Shown here in pieces: positions 1 through 8,436 of a stretch of 64,000 bases of DNA (position 1 is its first letter; every line of letters begins with the position of its first letter). Source of the DNA: Aliiroseovarius salicola (GTDB lineage Bacteria; Pseudomonadota; Alphaproteobacteria; Rhodobacterales; Rhodobacteraceae); NCBI RefSeq assembly GCF_027891095.1, contig NZ_JAQIIO010000012.1:1-64000 (forward strand), given 5' to 3'. The notes under the pieces were generated by a model. It was given only the letters and a program-made list of their open reading frames with translations, was not told where the DNA came from and did no database searches. The position numbers and the translations under genes were made by a program.

Positions 1-1
1 C

Positions 2-517
2 GCCATCGGTGGTGGTTCGGTTCCCGGTGGCATGGACCACCTTGTGGCCGCAATGGTGATGGAAGCTGCGGGCAAAGATGCCCTTGGCGTGAAGTACATT
101 CCCTATGACGCAGGTGGTAAAGCCATGGCAGCCCTGCTGTCGGGTGAGATTGCAGCCCTGTCGACCGGTTTCTCGGAAGCCGTTGATCTGGCCAATGCTG
201 GCGAAGTGAAAATCATCGGCGTGACCTCGGACGAGCGCGTCGGTGCTGCACCGGATGCGATGACCATGAAAGAGCAGGGCATCGACACCTCGTTCGTGAA
301 CTGGCGTGGGTTCTTTGCCGCTCCGGGTCTGCCGGGTGACAAGCTGGCCATGTACCAAGATGCTCTTGCCAAGATGTACGCAACCCCCGAGTGGGAAACC
401 GTGCGCGCGCGCAATGGCTGGGTAAACATCCACAACTCGGGTGACGACTTCAAAGCCTTCCTTGAAGGTCAGGAAAAGGTCATTGGTGATCTGATGAAGA
501 AGCTGGGCTTCCTCTGA
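2..517 (+). CDS. tctC: Tripartite tricarboxylate transporter substrate-binding protein (3' part)
   Basis: Periplasmic solute receptor of a TctCBA (TTT family) importer. Only the last ~171 codons lie in the window; the frame is open to the left edge. The segment has the usual family features: a Gly-rich stretch followed by MDHL, the sequence YIPYDAGGKAM, then SGEIAALSTG, where bug-type receptors line the ligand pocket, and a C-terminal EKVIGDLMKKLGF helix. The next genes are the small (TctB) and large (TctA) membrane subunits, which supports the call. The ligand (a carboxylate) cannot be read from the sequence. Confidence 0.9.
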   Translation, partial: AIGGGSVPGGMDHLVAAMVMEAAGKDALGVKYIPYDAGGKAMAALLSGEIAALSTGFSEAVDLANAGEVKIIGVTSDERVGAAPDAMTMKEQGIDTSFVNWRGFFAAPGLPGDKLAMYQDALAKMYATPEWETVRARNGWVNIHNSGDDFKAFLEGQEKVIGDLMKKLGFL

Positions 518-540
518 TAGATACTACTGGTCAAAGATGA

Positions 541-586
541 GGGGCTCTGCCCCTCATACTCCCCGGGATATTTTTGGCAAGAGGAA
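541..586 (+). repeat. Intergenic repeat, copy 1 (hairpin plus CCCCGGGATATTT motif)
   Basis: A small GGGGC/GCCCC hairpin (541-553) is followed by ccccgggatatttttggcaa (from 561) and gaggaa. The same two blocks recur in inverted orientation at 709-790. Motifs of this type (ATATTTTTGG next to a GGGGC hairpin) are, from memory, very common between genes in Rhodobacterales. The hairpin may also end tctC transcription. The gene-free stretch 518-819 holds only these two copies and a ~120-bp spacer. Confidence 0.55.
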
Positions 587-708
587 GGGGGACGCCGTGC
601 AGGCCTCCCCCAACTGACAGAAGGCAAGTCACCTTCCCCTTGCACGGTCATCGGCTTCCCAGCCTGTACCGTAGAGACGGTTTACCTCGAAACTGGTTAA
701 CATTTTCT

Positions 709-790
709 TTCCTCTTGCTCGAAATATCCCGGGGGGTGCCGGTGGGTTCGCCACTGGTTCGAGAAACCACTGGTGCCGGGGCTGAGCCCC
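709..790 (-). repeat. Intergenic repeat, copy 2 (inverted relative to copy 1)
   Basis: Read on the minus strand, 778-790 gives the GGGGC/GCCCC hairpin and 709-736 gives ccccgggatatttcgagcaa followed by gaggaa, closely matching copy 1 at 541-586. The distance between hairpin and ATATTT motif differs between the copies. Together they form an imperfect inverted pair just upstream of tctB. Confidence 0.55.
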
Positions 791-819
791 CAGCTCGACT
801 TCCAAAACAGGAGAAAACG

Positions 820-1302
820 ATGGCGCTTGATCGCTGGATTTCCCTCATCTTGCTGGGCGTGTGTCTGGTCTATGGCTACACCGCCTGGTTCACGATGGAC
901 GCAGGCCTTGCCCCGTTCATGAAACGCAACCCGATCTGGCCCAGCACTTTCCCGAAACTTTTGTCGGTGCTTGGCATCATTGCCTCGACCATCATCCTGT
1001 TGGGGATTGAGAAGGGCAGCCCGAAAGAGGCGGACATCGATTACCGCCGGTTGGGCGAGTATCACCTTGGTCAGGCGCTTGGTCTTCTGGCCCTGATGAT
1101 TGCCTATGCGCTGTGCCTGCGCCCGCTGGGCTTTCTGATCTCAACTTCGGCATTCCTGATCCTTGGCTCTTACATTCTGGGTGAACGCAAATGGCTGGTG
1201 ATGCTGCCGGTCTCGCTCGGGGCGAGCGGCGTGGTCTGGTATCTGGTGCAGGAAGTTCTGGGCATCTATATGCGCCCGCTTCCCGGAATTTTTGGAGGCT
1301 GA
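820..1302 (+). CDS. tctB: Tripartite tricarboxylate transporter small membrane subunit
   Basis: TctB-type integral membrane subunit, 160 residues with four predicted hydrophobic segments (about residues 5-25, 40-60, 80-110 and 125-145). The start chosen is the ATG preceded by an AGGAG-type ribosome site (caggagaaaacg). The frame is open much further upstream, but that part is low-complexity intergenic repeat. It ends one base before the tctA start, so the two are translationally coupled. In TTT systems TctB pairs with TctA in the inner membrane and the TctC receptor delivers the carboxylate. Confidence 0.88.
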   Translation: MALDRWISLILLGVCLVYGYTAWFTMDAGLAPFMKRNPIWPSTFPKLLSVLGIIASTIILLGIEKGSPKEADIDYRRLGEYHLGQALGLLALMIAYALCLRPLGFLISTSAFLILGSYILGERKWLVMLPVSLGASGVVWYLVQEVLGIYMRPLPGIFGG

Positions 1303-1303
1303 C

Positions 1304-2818
1304 ATGCTTGAAGGACTTCTGCTTGGCCTGCAAACGGCCTTTTCCCTGCAAAACCTGTTGATGGTGATCGGCGGCTGTCTGATCGGGACATTCATCGGCA
1401 TGTTGCCCGGGCTTGGCCCGATGTCGATCATTGCCATCATGATCCCGGTGGCGATTTCTCTGGGCGACCCGTCCGCCGCGCTGATCCTTTTGGCCGGTGT
1501 CTATTACGGCGCGATTTTTGGTGGTTCGACCTCGTCGATCCTGCTCAATGCCCCCGGCGTGGCGGGCACGGTGGCGTCGAGTTTCGACGGCTATCCGATG
1601 GCGAAACAGGGCAAGGCGGGCAAGGCGCTGACCATTGCCGCGATCGCCAGTTTCGCGGGCGGGTCCATCGGCGCGTTGCTTCTGATGGTCTTTGCCCCGG
1701 CGCTGTCGTCGGTCGCACTTTTGTTCCACTCGGCCGAGTATTTCGCGCTGATGGTGGTGGGCCTGTCGGCCATCGCTGCCTTTGCCGGGAGCGGACAGGT
1801 TGCCAAGGCGATGATGATGACCGTGCTTGGCCTGATCATGGCTACGGTGGGCGAGGGCGCTCTGTTCAACATGCCGCGCTTCACCATGGGGATCATGGAC
1901 CTGCAATCGGGCTTTGGTTTCATCACGCTGGCAATGGCGATGTTTGCCCTGCCAGAGGCGCTGTTCCTCGTGCTCAAACCCAAGACCGCCAAACAAGACG
2001 GTGACGGCAAGATCTCTGAACTGCGCATTTCTCGCGCCGAGGCCAAGGCGATTGCGCCGGTCATTGGCCGCCAGTCGCTGCAAGGCTTCTTTATCGGTGT
2101 CCTGCCCGGCGCAGGGGCCACGATTGCGAGCTTCTTGGGCTATGCAGTCGAACGCAACCTTGCCACCAAGGAAGAGCAGGAAGAGTTCGGAAAAGGCTCG
2201 ATCAAAGGCCTCGCCGCACCGGAGACAGCCAATAACGCCGCCTGTACCGGCTCGTTTGTGCCGCTTTTGACGCTGGGCATTCCGGGGTCTGGCACCACGG
2301 CGATCCTGCTTGGGGCGCTGATTGCACTGAACGTAACCCCCGGTCCGCGCCTGATGATCGATGACCCGCAGATCTTCTGGTCGGTGATCATCTCGATGTA
2401 TATCGGCAACCTGATCCTTCTGGTCCTGAACCTGCCGCTGATCCCCTACATCGCCAAGGTGCTGGCCATTCCGCGCAACTACCTGATCCCGTTCATCCTG
2501 TTTTTCACCCTGATGGGGGCCTATATCGGGCAGAACAACGCCACCGAGCTCTTGCTTCTGGTCGCCTTCGGCATCGGAGCCACCGCGCTGAAGTTTGCTG
2601 ACTATCCGCTGGCACCGCTGCTGATCGGCTTCATTCTGGGTGGAATGCTGGAAGACAACTTCTCGCGCTCAATGCAGCTTTATGACGGTATTTCCTTCAT
2701 CTGGGAACGCCCGATGACGCTGGCCCTGCTGGTGATTGCGGTCATTCTGGTGATGCTGCCCAGCTTCCGCGCCCGCCGCGCCAAGGCGCGTGCCGAAGGT
2801 GTGGCCGAAGGGGATTAA
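1304..2818 (+). CDS. tctA: Tripartite tricarboxylate transporter large membrane subunit
   Basis: TctA permease of 504 residues with about 12 hydrophobic segments. Family signatures are visible: GMLPGLGPM near residue 45, YYGAIFGGSTSSILLNAPG near residue 70, and the matching second-half motif GVLPGAGATIASFLGYAVE near residue 270, the two Pro/Gly-rich inverted repeats of the fold. The ATG at 1304 has GGAGG five bases upstream. An upstream in-frame TTG at 1292 is rejected. The last codons and the downstream terminator are duplicated at 9098-9269. Confidence 0.93.
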   Translation: MLEGLLLGLQTAFSLQNLLMVIGGCLIGTFIGMLPGLGPMSIIAIMIPVAISLGDPSAALILLAGVYYGAIFGGSTSSILLNAPGVAGTVASSFDGYPMAKQGKAGKALTIAAIASFAGGSIGALLLMVFAPALSSVALLFHSAEYFALMVVGLSAIAAFAGSGQVAKAMMMTVLGLIMATVGEGALFNMPRFTMGIMDLQSGFGFITLAMAMFALPEALFLVLKPKTAKQDGDGKISELRISRAEAKAIAPVIGRQSLQGFFIGVLPGAGATIASFLGYAVERNLATKEEQEEFGKGSIKGLAAPETANNAACTGSFVPLLTLGIPGSGTTAILLGALIALNVTPGPRLMIDDPQIFWSVIISMYIGNLILLVLNLPLIPYIAKVLAIPRNYLIPFILFFTLMGAYIGQNNATELLLLVAFGIGATALKFADYPLAPLLIGFILGGMLEDNFSRSMQLYDGISFIWERPMTLALLVIAVILVMLPSFRARRAKARAEGVAEGD

Positions 2819-2937
2819 TCCAACGGCCCGCCACTGCTCAATTCGGGCAGGATCTTAGGTGACACAAGATACGCCCGTCCGGTTGATCCGGGCGGGTGTT
2901 TTTGTTGGGGAGGGGGCTGATCCAACTCGAGGGGCTT
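2766..2937 (+). repeat. 172-bp direct repeat, copy A (tctA end plus terminator)
   Basis: This stretch (last ~17 codons of tctA, the terminator hairpin and the bases after it) is repeated as a diverged copy of the same length at 9098-9269. The best-conserved blocks are cgcgcccgccgcgccaaggc, then gaaggtgtggccga, then ccgtccggttgatccgggcg. The two copies bracket the importer/phosphatase block between them. Confidence 0.8.
2874..2904 (+). terminator. Rho-independent terminator of tctCBA
   Basis: Nine-pair stem cccgtccgg / ccgggcggg (one G-T pair) with loop ttgat, followed by tgtttttg. It lies 55 bases after the tctA stop. Confidence 0.85.
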
Positions 2938-2945
2938 GCCGGCTC

Positions 2946-2990
2946 CCAGCGGTTCACCTCATCCCCACCACGCGCGCCGCATCGTTCGGT
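2946..2990 (-). pseudogene. Fragment of a PQQ-type sugar dehydrogenase gene
   Basis: On the minus strand this piece encodes GARGGDEVNR, identical to a motif in the intact dehydrogenase at 10215-11318. The DNA is nearly identical over about 30 bases (gcggttcacctc.tcccc.cc.cgcgcgccg). Similarity fades into frameshifted sequence on both sides. It looks like a decayed scrap of a second or ancestral gene copy that once lay convergent to tctA. Confidence 0.5.
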
Positions 2991-3080
2991 CCGAACTGTC
3001 GCCGATTGCGCGCGCAGCTCCTCCTCCATATCATCACAGCATCAAATATCACGACCAGGCAACGGGAATGGCGAGGGGAT

Positions 3081-3869
3081 ATGGATAACAAAGCCAAGAC
3101 ACTGATTAATATCTGTCAAGCTGCGGGTCAGCTTGCAGAACAATATTTCCGAGAACAGGATCGACTGGTGATCGACCAGAAAGGTCATCAGGATTTCGTG
3201 TCGCAAGCGGATCGCAATGTCGAGTTGCTGATACGTGAAAAGCTGCAAGAAACATTCCCCGATGACGCCATCGTCGGCGAAGAGCATTCACCTGCTCCGG
3301 GGACATCGGGGTTTACATGGGTCATCGACCCGATTGACGGCACAACGAACTTTATCAATGGCATCCCCGCCTGGACCGTGGTGATTGCGGGCGTCTGTGA
3401 GGGCAAAACTCAGATCGGCATCATCCATGATCCCTGCAATGAAGAAACATTCCTTGCCGAGCTGGGGAAAGGGGCGTGGCTCAATGGAAAGCCTCTTGAG
3501 ATTAAAGATCAAAGGCAACTCTCCGACGGAACTGTCGGGGTCGGGTATTCCAATCGGGTTGATAGCCGTGGCATTCTGCGGCTTGTCACCGCGCTGACCG
3601 ATGAAGGGGCAATGTTTTACCGCAATGCATCAGGAGCACTTTCCCTTGCCTATGTCGCGGCTGAACGCCTTTTGGGCTATTCCGAAGAACATATGAACGC
3701 CTGGGATTGCCTCGCCGGACAGTTGATCGTGTCAGAGGCAGGTGGGCGCGTCGAGGACCAGAACGCAGATGCCATGATCCGAGATGGTGGGCGGGTTGTG
3801 GTCGGACTGCCGCAAGTATACGACCGCCTTCTGGAGATTTCCGTCACGGCATTCGCAGCGGAACACTAG
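3081..3869 (+). CDS. Inositol monophosphatase family phosphatase
   Basis: Mg-dependent sugar/inositol phosphatase of 262 residues. The metal-binding motifs of the family are intact: GEEH (residues 66-69), DPIDGTTNF (83-91) and a late NAWDCLAG. The start is the ATG after gaggggat. The open frame reaches further upstream, but that portion is repeat and pseudogene DNA. It converges on the ABC ATPase gene with a 4-base overlap of stop codons. Sitting in one block with an AfuA-like importer and a HAD phosphatase, it may dephosphorylate an imported phosphosugar. The substrate is inference; histidinol-phosphatase or CysQ-type activity is possible for this fold. Confidence 0.85.
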   Translation: MDNKAKTLINICQAAGQLAEQYFREQDRLVIDQKGHQDFVSQADRNVELLIREKLQETFPDDAIVGEEHSPAPGTSGFTWVIDPIDGTTNFINGIPAWTVVIAGVCEGKTQIGIIHDPCNEETFLAELGKGAWLNGKPLEIKDQRQLSDGTVGVGYSNRVDSRGILRLVTALTDEGAMFYRNASGALSLAYVAAERLLGYSEEHMNAWDCLAGQLIVSEAGGRVEDQNADAMIRDGGRVVVGLPQVYDRLLEISVTAFAAEH

Positions 3870-4939
3870 GCTTCTGGCAGCAAAACCGGGCCTTTGGTGG
3901 AAAATCCGACCGTCACATCGGACCCAACTTCGAGCGGCGCATCGACATCGTCCTGCACCGCAAACATCGATCCGAATGCTGCCTCAAGCGTATATTCCAT
4001 GCGAACCCCAACATAGGTGGCCTTGGATATACGCGCTTGGAACCCATCCTTTTCCCCGATGACCAACCGTGATGGACGGACCGCCAGTTTTGCCGCTCCG
4101 CTGCTCAGGCCCCGGGCGGGCAGCTCATAGCGGTACCCATCGACATTGATGCGCGCCAGATCGTTTTCCACATGTTCGATGGTGCAGGGCAATATATTCG
4201 CTTCGCCTATGAAATCGGCGACAAATTGATCAACCGGCGCGTCATAGAGTTCCCGTGGCGTTCCGATCTGCGCGATGGACGCATTTCGCATCACCACAAT
4301 TTCGTCTGATACGGCGAGGGCTTCTTCCTGATCGTGTGTGACATAAACAACAGTCAGCCCAAGATCCTGCTGAATTGCCCGAATGTCTTCGCGCACCTGT
4401 CTGCGAAGCTTGGCATCGAGGTTTGACAGCGGTTCATCAAACAGCAAGACCTGCGGTTCCAATACCAGCGCCCGAGCAACGGCAACACGCTGCTGCTGCC
4501 CCCCGGATAGCTCACTTGGCAGGCGTTCACCAAATCCCTTCAACCCAACCAGGTCGAGCCCCGCTATGGCCCTGTCTCGCGTTTCTGACTTGTTGAAGCC
4601 GGAAAACTTCAGGCCATAAGACACATTTTCAAGCACGGTCATATGCGGAAAGAGGGCGTAGGACTGAAACACCATGGAAACGTCGCGGTCGGTTGCAGGC
4701 AGGTTTGTCACATCTTCAGCGCCGATCAATATCCGACCTGACGTGGCCATCTCGAGCCCTGCGATCATGCGAAGGGTTGTGGTCTTGCCGCAACCCGATG
4801 GGCCCAGCAATGTGACCAGCTTGCCGGCCTCAACATGCAGGTCGATATTGTCCACCGCGATCACGTCTCGCCCAAATTTCTTGGTGACATTTTCAAACCT
4901 GACGGGTGCGGCTTTGCTGGCAATCTGGGTTTCAACCAT
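3866..4939 (-). CDS. afuC: ABC transporter ATPase, AfuC/FbpC-like
   Basis: Nucleotide-binding subunit, 357 residues. It has Walker A GPSGCGKTT, Q-loop VFQSYALFPHM, signature LSGGQQQR, Walker B LLFDEP, the switch histidine in VTHDQEEAL, and a C-terminal TOBE-like domain. It energises the two-domain permease encoded 2 bases upstream. This ATPase type is shared by ferric-iron, polyamine and sugar-phosphate importers, so the name follows the binding protein. It is last in the minus-strand operon. Confidence 0.85.
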   Translation of the reverse strand: MVETQIASKAAPVRFENVTKKFGRDVIAVDNIDLHVEAGKLVTLLGPSGCGKTTTLRMIAGLEMATSGRILIGAEDVTNLPATDRDVSMVFQSYALFPHMTVLENVSYGLKFSGFNKSETRDRAIAGLDLVGLKGFGERLPSELSGGQQQRVAVARALVLEPQVLLFDEPLSNLDAKLRRQVREDIRAIQQDLGLTVVYVTHDQEEALAVSDEIVVMRNASIAQIGTPRELYDAPVDQFVADFIGEANILPCTIEHVENDLARINVDGYRYELPARGLSSGAAKLAVRPSRLVIGEKDGFQARISKATYVGVRMEYTLEAAFGSMFAVQDDVDAPLEVGSDVTVGFSTKGPVLLPEA

Positions 4940-4941
4940 AT

Positions 4942-7155
4942 TTATTCTCCCACCCCGAATTGTGTGCGGCGACCAATTTTTGTGCGTCCGACCAACAGCT
5001 GCAATATGCCCACCGCAGACAGCATCACCACAATCAGAGTTGTGGAATATGCAATGGCAAGCCCATAGTCGTTATTTTCAACCCGACCGATGATATAGCT
5101 GGTGGCCATGTCATATTCCGCCGAGACAAGGAAGATCACCGCCGAAATGGCCGTCATGGCACGGACAAAACTATAGACCAAAGCCGCCAAAATAGCCGGT
5201 CGCAACAACGGCAATATGATCGCACGAAATGTCTGCCAGGAGTTCGCCCCGAGTGTCAGCGAGCTTTCATCCAGCGACTTATCCAACTGGCTCATTGACG
5301 CGATGCCGGCGCGCACTCCAACTGGCATGTTTCGGAAGATGAAACTGACGATCAGGATGATCCCCGTGCCGGTGATCTCGATCGGCGGCACGTTGAACGC
5401 GAGGATATAGCTGACCCCGATCACGGTGCCGGGGATGGCAAAGCTTAGCATGGTGCCGAATTCAAACGCGTTTTTACCGGCAAATGTCTGACGGGTCAGA
5501 AGATAGGCTGTGACAAGGCCGACTATCGCCGTCAGCGGTGCGGCGGCGGCGGAAATCTTAATGGTGGTCCAGAAACTGTCCCATGCAGCCCCGTTCCAGC
5601 GAATTCCCGTCTCTTCAATCCTGACCGAGAATGCGGTCACATAATGTTTGAACGTCAGCGTGTTGTTCACGCCCCACAGCTCAACCACGCTGCCATAGAG
5701 GATCATGCAATAGACGACGATGGTGAAAAGACCCCAGACCGCAGCGGCGATGAAAACCGGAATGGCAAGTCCTCGGGGCATCAGTGGATGCACGCCAGCA
5801 TCCCCTTTGCCTGATACCGTCGTATAGTTCTTTTTGCCCAGCCACATGCGTTGGGCGTAAAAGGCTGACAGAGTGAAGAAAAGCAGCACCATAGCGAGGA
5901 CCGCCGCTCTGCCCTGATCATATTGCGCACCTACGATGGCAAAGAAAATCTCGGTCGAAAGCACGTCAAAATTGCCCCCCAGAACGAGGGGGTTTCCAAA
6001 ATCTGCCATGCTTTCGATGAACCCAAGCAAAAAGGCGTTTGCAAGTCCCGGGCGCATCAATGGCAATGAGACCGTTCGAAATGTCTCCCATCGACCGGCG
6101 CGCAGCGTTTGCGCGGCCTCCTCCATCGACGGGGAAACGCCTTCTACAACACCGATTAAAACCAAGAAGGCGATAGGCGTGAACGCAAGAGTCTGGGCGA
6201 TCAGAACGCCCGGCATTCCGTAAAGCCAACGTGTTGGCTGAATACCGAATAGCTCGGCAAAGAATTGGGTCACAGAACCTGAAAGTCCAAACAAAAGGAT
6301 CAATGCAAGGCCAATGACAAATGGGGGTGTGATGATCGGCAGAACCGTCAAGGCGCGCAGCAGGCGTTTGTAGCGAAATCCTGACCGGGTCACGACCAGC
6401 GCAAACACCAGACCCAGCGCCGTTGTTACAAACCCGACGATGAGGGCCAGAAAGAAAGAGTTCCAGGCAGCCCCGCACCGCCCGCCGGACAAACACCCGA
6501 TACCCCACAGACGGTCGTCAAAGAACTTCGAGACAAATACGGAGGCCGAATACCCCCCTTCTTCAGTGATAAATGCCGCGACGAGCATCTTTGCAATCGG
6601 GAAAAAGACGAAGGTCGTGACAATGACAATCACACCCCCAATTGCGCTGACGACAAAGACGTCACCATTGATCGCACCCCGTGCCGCAATCCCCTGTGTG
6701 AACAGAAACAGGAACGATGATGCCACAACCAACGCACCATATCCCATGCCAAACTGACGGTCCCCCAGATCTCCAAACAGGGCTTTCAGCCATTCAAACG
6801 AAAAGCCACGAATGCCAATCCCAAAGCCCTGGGCCATCAGCCAGCCGAATCCGACAGCGCCCGTCATAACCAGTATGCGCGCATAAACCGGATCGCTTTT
6901 CACCCGGCCAAGCGCAAACAACGAGGCGACAAGCGGAAGCAAAAGCGGTGCGAGCCAGAGCTTTTCACCCTGTCCGATCAGAAACGCTGCTGGTGCATAA
7001 TCCTCGTCGAAAGGATACCCATCCAGCAGCCATTCAAACGTAAAAAAGCCGTCTTCCACCCCATACCAGGGCAGAAGACAGAACCCCACCCAACCGGCTG
7101 CAATCCAAAAGATCAGCGCCGGATGGACGGCATTTTCACGGGTCGCGTTGCGCAT
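4942..7155 (-). CDS. afuB: ABC transporter permease with two fused transmembrane domains
   Basis: Permease of 737 residues. An N-terminal part with several extra membrane helices (about residues 1-200) precedes two BPD-type permease domains (about 230-440 and 500-730). Each carries an EAA-like loop: MEEAAQTLRAGRWETFRTVSLPLM and LDESSLTLGANSWQTFRAIILPLL regions. FbpB/AfuB proteins have this duplicated layout. It is 2 bases from the ATPase gene and 3 bases from the binding protein gene, so this is one transcription unit. Confidence 0.88.
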   Translation of the reverse strand: MRNATRENAVHPALIFWIAAGWVGFCLLPWYGVEDGFFTFEWLLDGYPFDEDYAPAAFLIGQGEKLWLAPLLLPLVASLFALGRVKSDPVYARILVMTGAVGFGWLMAQGFGIGIRGFSFEWLKALFGDLGDRQFGMGYGALVVASSFLFLFTQGIAARGAINGDVFVVSAIGGVIVIVTTFVFFPIAKMLVAAFITEEGGYSASVFVSKFFDDRLWGIGCLSGGRCGAAWNSFFLALIVGFVTTALGLVFALVVTRSGFRYKRLLRALTVLPIITPPFVIGLALILLFGLSGSVTQFFAELFGIQPTRWLYGMPGVLIAQTLAFTPIAFLVLIGVVEGVSPSMEEAAQTLRAGRWETFRTVSLPLMRPGLANAFLLGFIESMADFGNPLVLGGNFDVLSTEIFFAIVGAQYDQGRAAVLAMVLLFFTLSAFYAQRMWLGKKNYTTVSGKGDAGVHPLMPRGLAIPVFIAAAVWGLFTIVVYCMILYGSVVELWGVNNTLTFKHYVTAFSVRIEETGIRWNGAAWDSFWTTIKISAAAAPLTAIVGLVTAYLLTRQTFAGKNAFEFGTMLSFAIPGTVIGVSYILAFNVPPIEITGTGIILIVSFIFRNMPVGVRAGIASMSQLDKSLDESSLTLGANSWQTFRAIILPLLRPAILAALVYSFVRAMTAISAVIFLVSAEYDMATSYIIGRVENNDYGLAIAYSTTLIVVMLSAVGILQLLVGRTKIGRRTQFGVGE

Positions 7156-7158
7156 GGT

Positions 7159-8184
7159 TTACTGCGGCAGCGTCGAGACGTCTTCATCCCACCGTTGCAG
7201 CAGCCGCTTGCGCTCATCTGATGAGCCATAGGTCTTGAAGTCGTAATCGATCAGCTTGATCGTCGACATGTCAGGTGCGGATGGCGAAGTTTCTGCACCG
7301 CGGTTCGACGGAACTTGGAACGCGTTGACCTGCAAGGCCAGATTCTGTGCATCGGCTGAAAGCGCCCAGTCGTAGAACTTTTTCGCTTCATCCATGTTCC
7401 GGGCACCGGATATTATCGACATCGAGCCAATTTCATAACCAGTCCCCTCGCAAGGGGCGACAACTTTGACCGGGAAGCCGGACACCGCCTGTTTGACCGC
7501 GTCATGCATGAACACAATACCAATGGTGTTTTCACCGCGGCCCGCCGCCTTGATCGGTGCGGAACCTGACTTGGTATACTGGTTGATATTAGAATGAAGA
7601 CCTTTCATGAATTCAAAGCCTTCCTCCTCTCCGAACAACTGAACCATCGAAGCAAGAGTCGTATATGCCGTCCCCGAAGAGTTGGGGTTGGCCATCTGAA
7701 CATGACCCTTGTATTCCGGCTTCAAAAGATCGCGCCAGCATGACGGTTCTGGCAGGTTATTCGCGGCCAGCAGATCTGTATTGTATCCGTATCCCAGTGC
7801 CCCGGAGTAAATACCGATGGTCTTGTTATCGGCTCCTTCCGCCTGACTGATCGCCCAGTCATGCAATTGATCACGCATGGGGGACATATAGCTTTCCGTC
7901 AGGTTTTCCTCAGCGGCTTGCAGGTGCGGATCACCAGTTCCACCCCACCAGACATCACCCTTAGGGTTTGAAGATTCTGCTTTGACTTGCGCAAAGGTTT
8001 CACCGGATGATTTCCGGGTCATGTTAACATCGATACCCGTGGCATCTTCGAAACTCCGGGCCATCAACTGACACCAGTCTTCCTGTGCCGAGCAATATAG
8101 CGTCAGCTTGTCGGCACTGGCGGCCGTGGCGCTGGCCGCGATGGCAATCAGAGACGAGAATGCAATTAGATTAATTCGTTTCAT
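7159..8184 (-). CDS. afuA: Periplasmic binding protein, AfuA-like (sugar phosphate candidate)
   Basis: Secreted solute-binding protein of 341 residues. The signal peptide is about residues 1-24 (cleavage after AASA). Such proteins are often labelled ferric-iron binding. Here an HD pair (227-228) and a Glu (251) have the spacing I recall for the hexose-phosphate ligands His205/Asp206/Glu229 of Actinobacillus AfuA, and motifs such as VYCS/LYCS, WWGGTGDPH and NPNSSGTAY are AfuA-like. I see no transferrin-like Tyr-Tyr iron motif. First gene of the minus-strand afuABC operon, divergent from the HAD phosphatase gene. Confidence 0.75.
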   Translation of the reverse strand: MKRINLIAFSSLIAIAASATAASADKLTLYCSAQEDWCQLMARSFEDATGIDVNMTRKSSGETFAQVKAESSNPKGDVWWGGTGDPHLQAAEENLTESYMSPMRDQLHDWAISQAEGADNKTIGIYSGALGYGYNTDLLAANNLPEPSCWRDLLKPEYKGHVQMANPNSSGTAYTTLASMVQLFGEEEGFEFMKGLHSNINQYTKSGSAPIKAAGRGENTIGIVFMHDAVKQAVSGFPVKVVAPCEGTGYEIGSMSIISGARNMDEAKKFYDWALSADAQNLALQVNAFQVPSNRGAETSPSAPDMSTIKLIDYDFKTYGSSDERKRLLQRWDEDVSTLPQ

Positions 8185-8309
8185 GTTATTCCTCCCATTG
8201 GTCAGGCATCAGGGGTCTCAGTCGGCCCTCAATTATTTTGCCCTTAATCTCGACCTTCCATATGTTGGTTTTCTGGATAGTGTCGAAATGCAACGATAGC
8301 GTAACGCAA

Positions 8310-8325
8310 TTCCAGAATATTGGAA
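8310..8325. promoter_or_regulatory. Inverted repeat TTCCA-N6-TGGAA (operator candidate)
   Basis: Perfect 5-base arms around gaatat in the 252-bp divergent region between afuA and the HAD gene. A dimeric repressor could bind here. No cognate regulator gene is adjacent. Confidence 0.35.
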
Positions 8326-8370
8326 GCATTCAGTTTCTGCGGGTATCATGGACACCCACCCAGCTCTTAT

Positions 8371-8385
8371 GAGACAATTGTTCTC
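8371..8385. promoter_or_regulatory. Inverted repeat gagacaattgttctc (operator candidate)
   Basis: Near-perfect dyad around CAATTG, 52 bases upstream of the HAD phosphatase start and in the same divergent region as the dyad at 8310-8325. Confidence 0.3.
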
Positions 8386-8436
8386 AACGCGGTTAAGGCT
8401 ATACACCAATACGCTTGAATTGGACGGGCATCGTAA

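Noticed and set aside
992-2083. Minus-strand open frame (363 codons) opposite tctB and tctA
   Set aside because: Antisense to a conserved transporter; low-complexity His/Arg/Gln composition.
3866-8184. Ferric-iron (Fbp/Afu) uptake system as the function of the ABC operon
   Set aside because: The receptor has the AfuA-type HD...E triad and no visible Tyr-Tyr iron motif, and two phosphatases accompany it, so sugar phosphate is favoured. Iron is not fully excluded.
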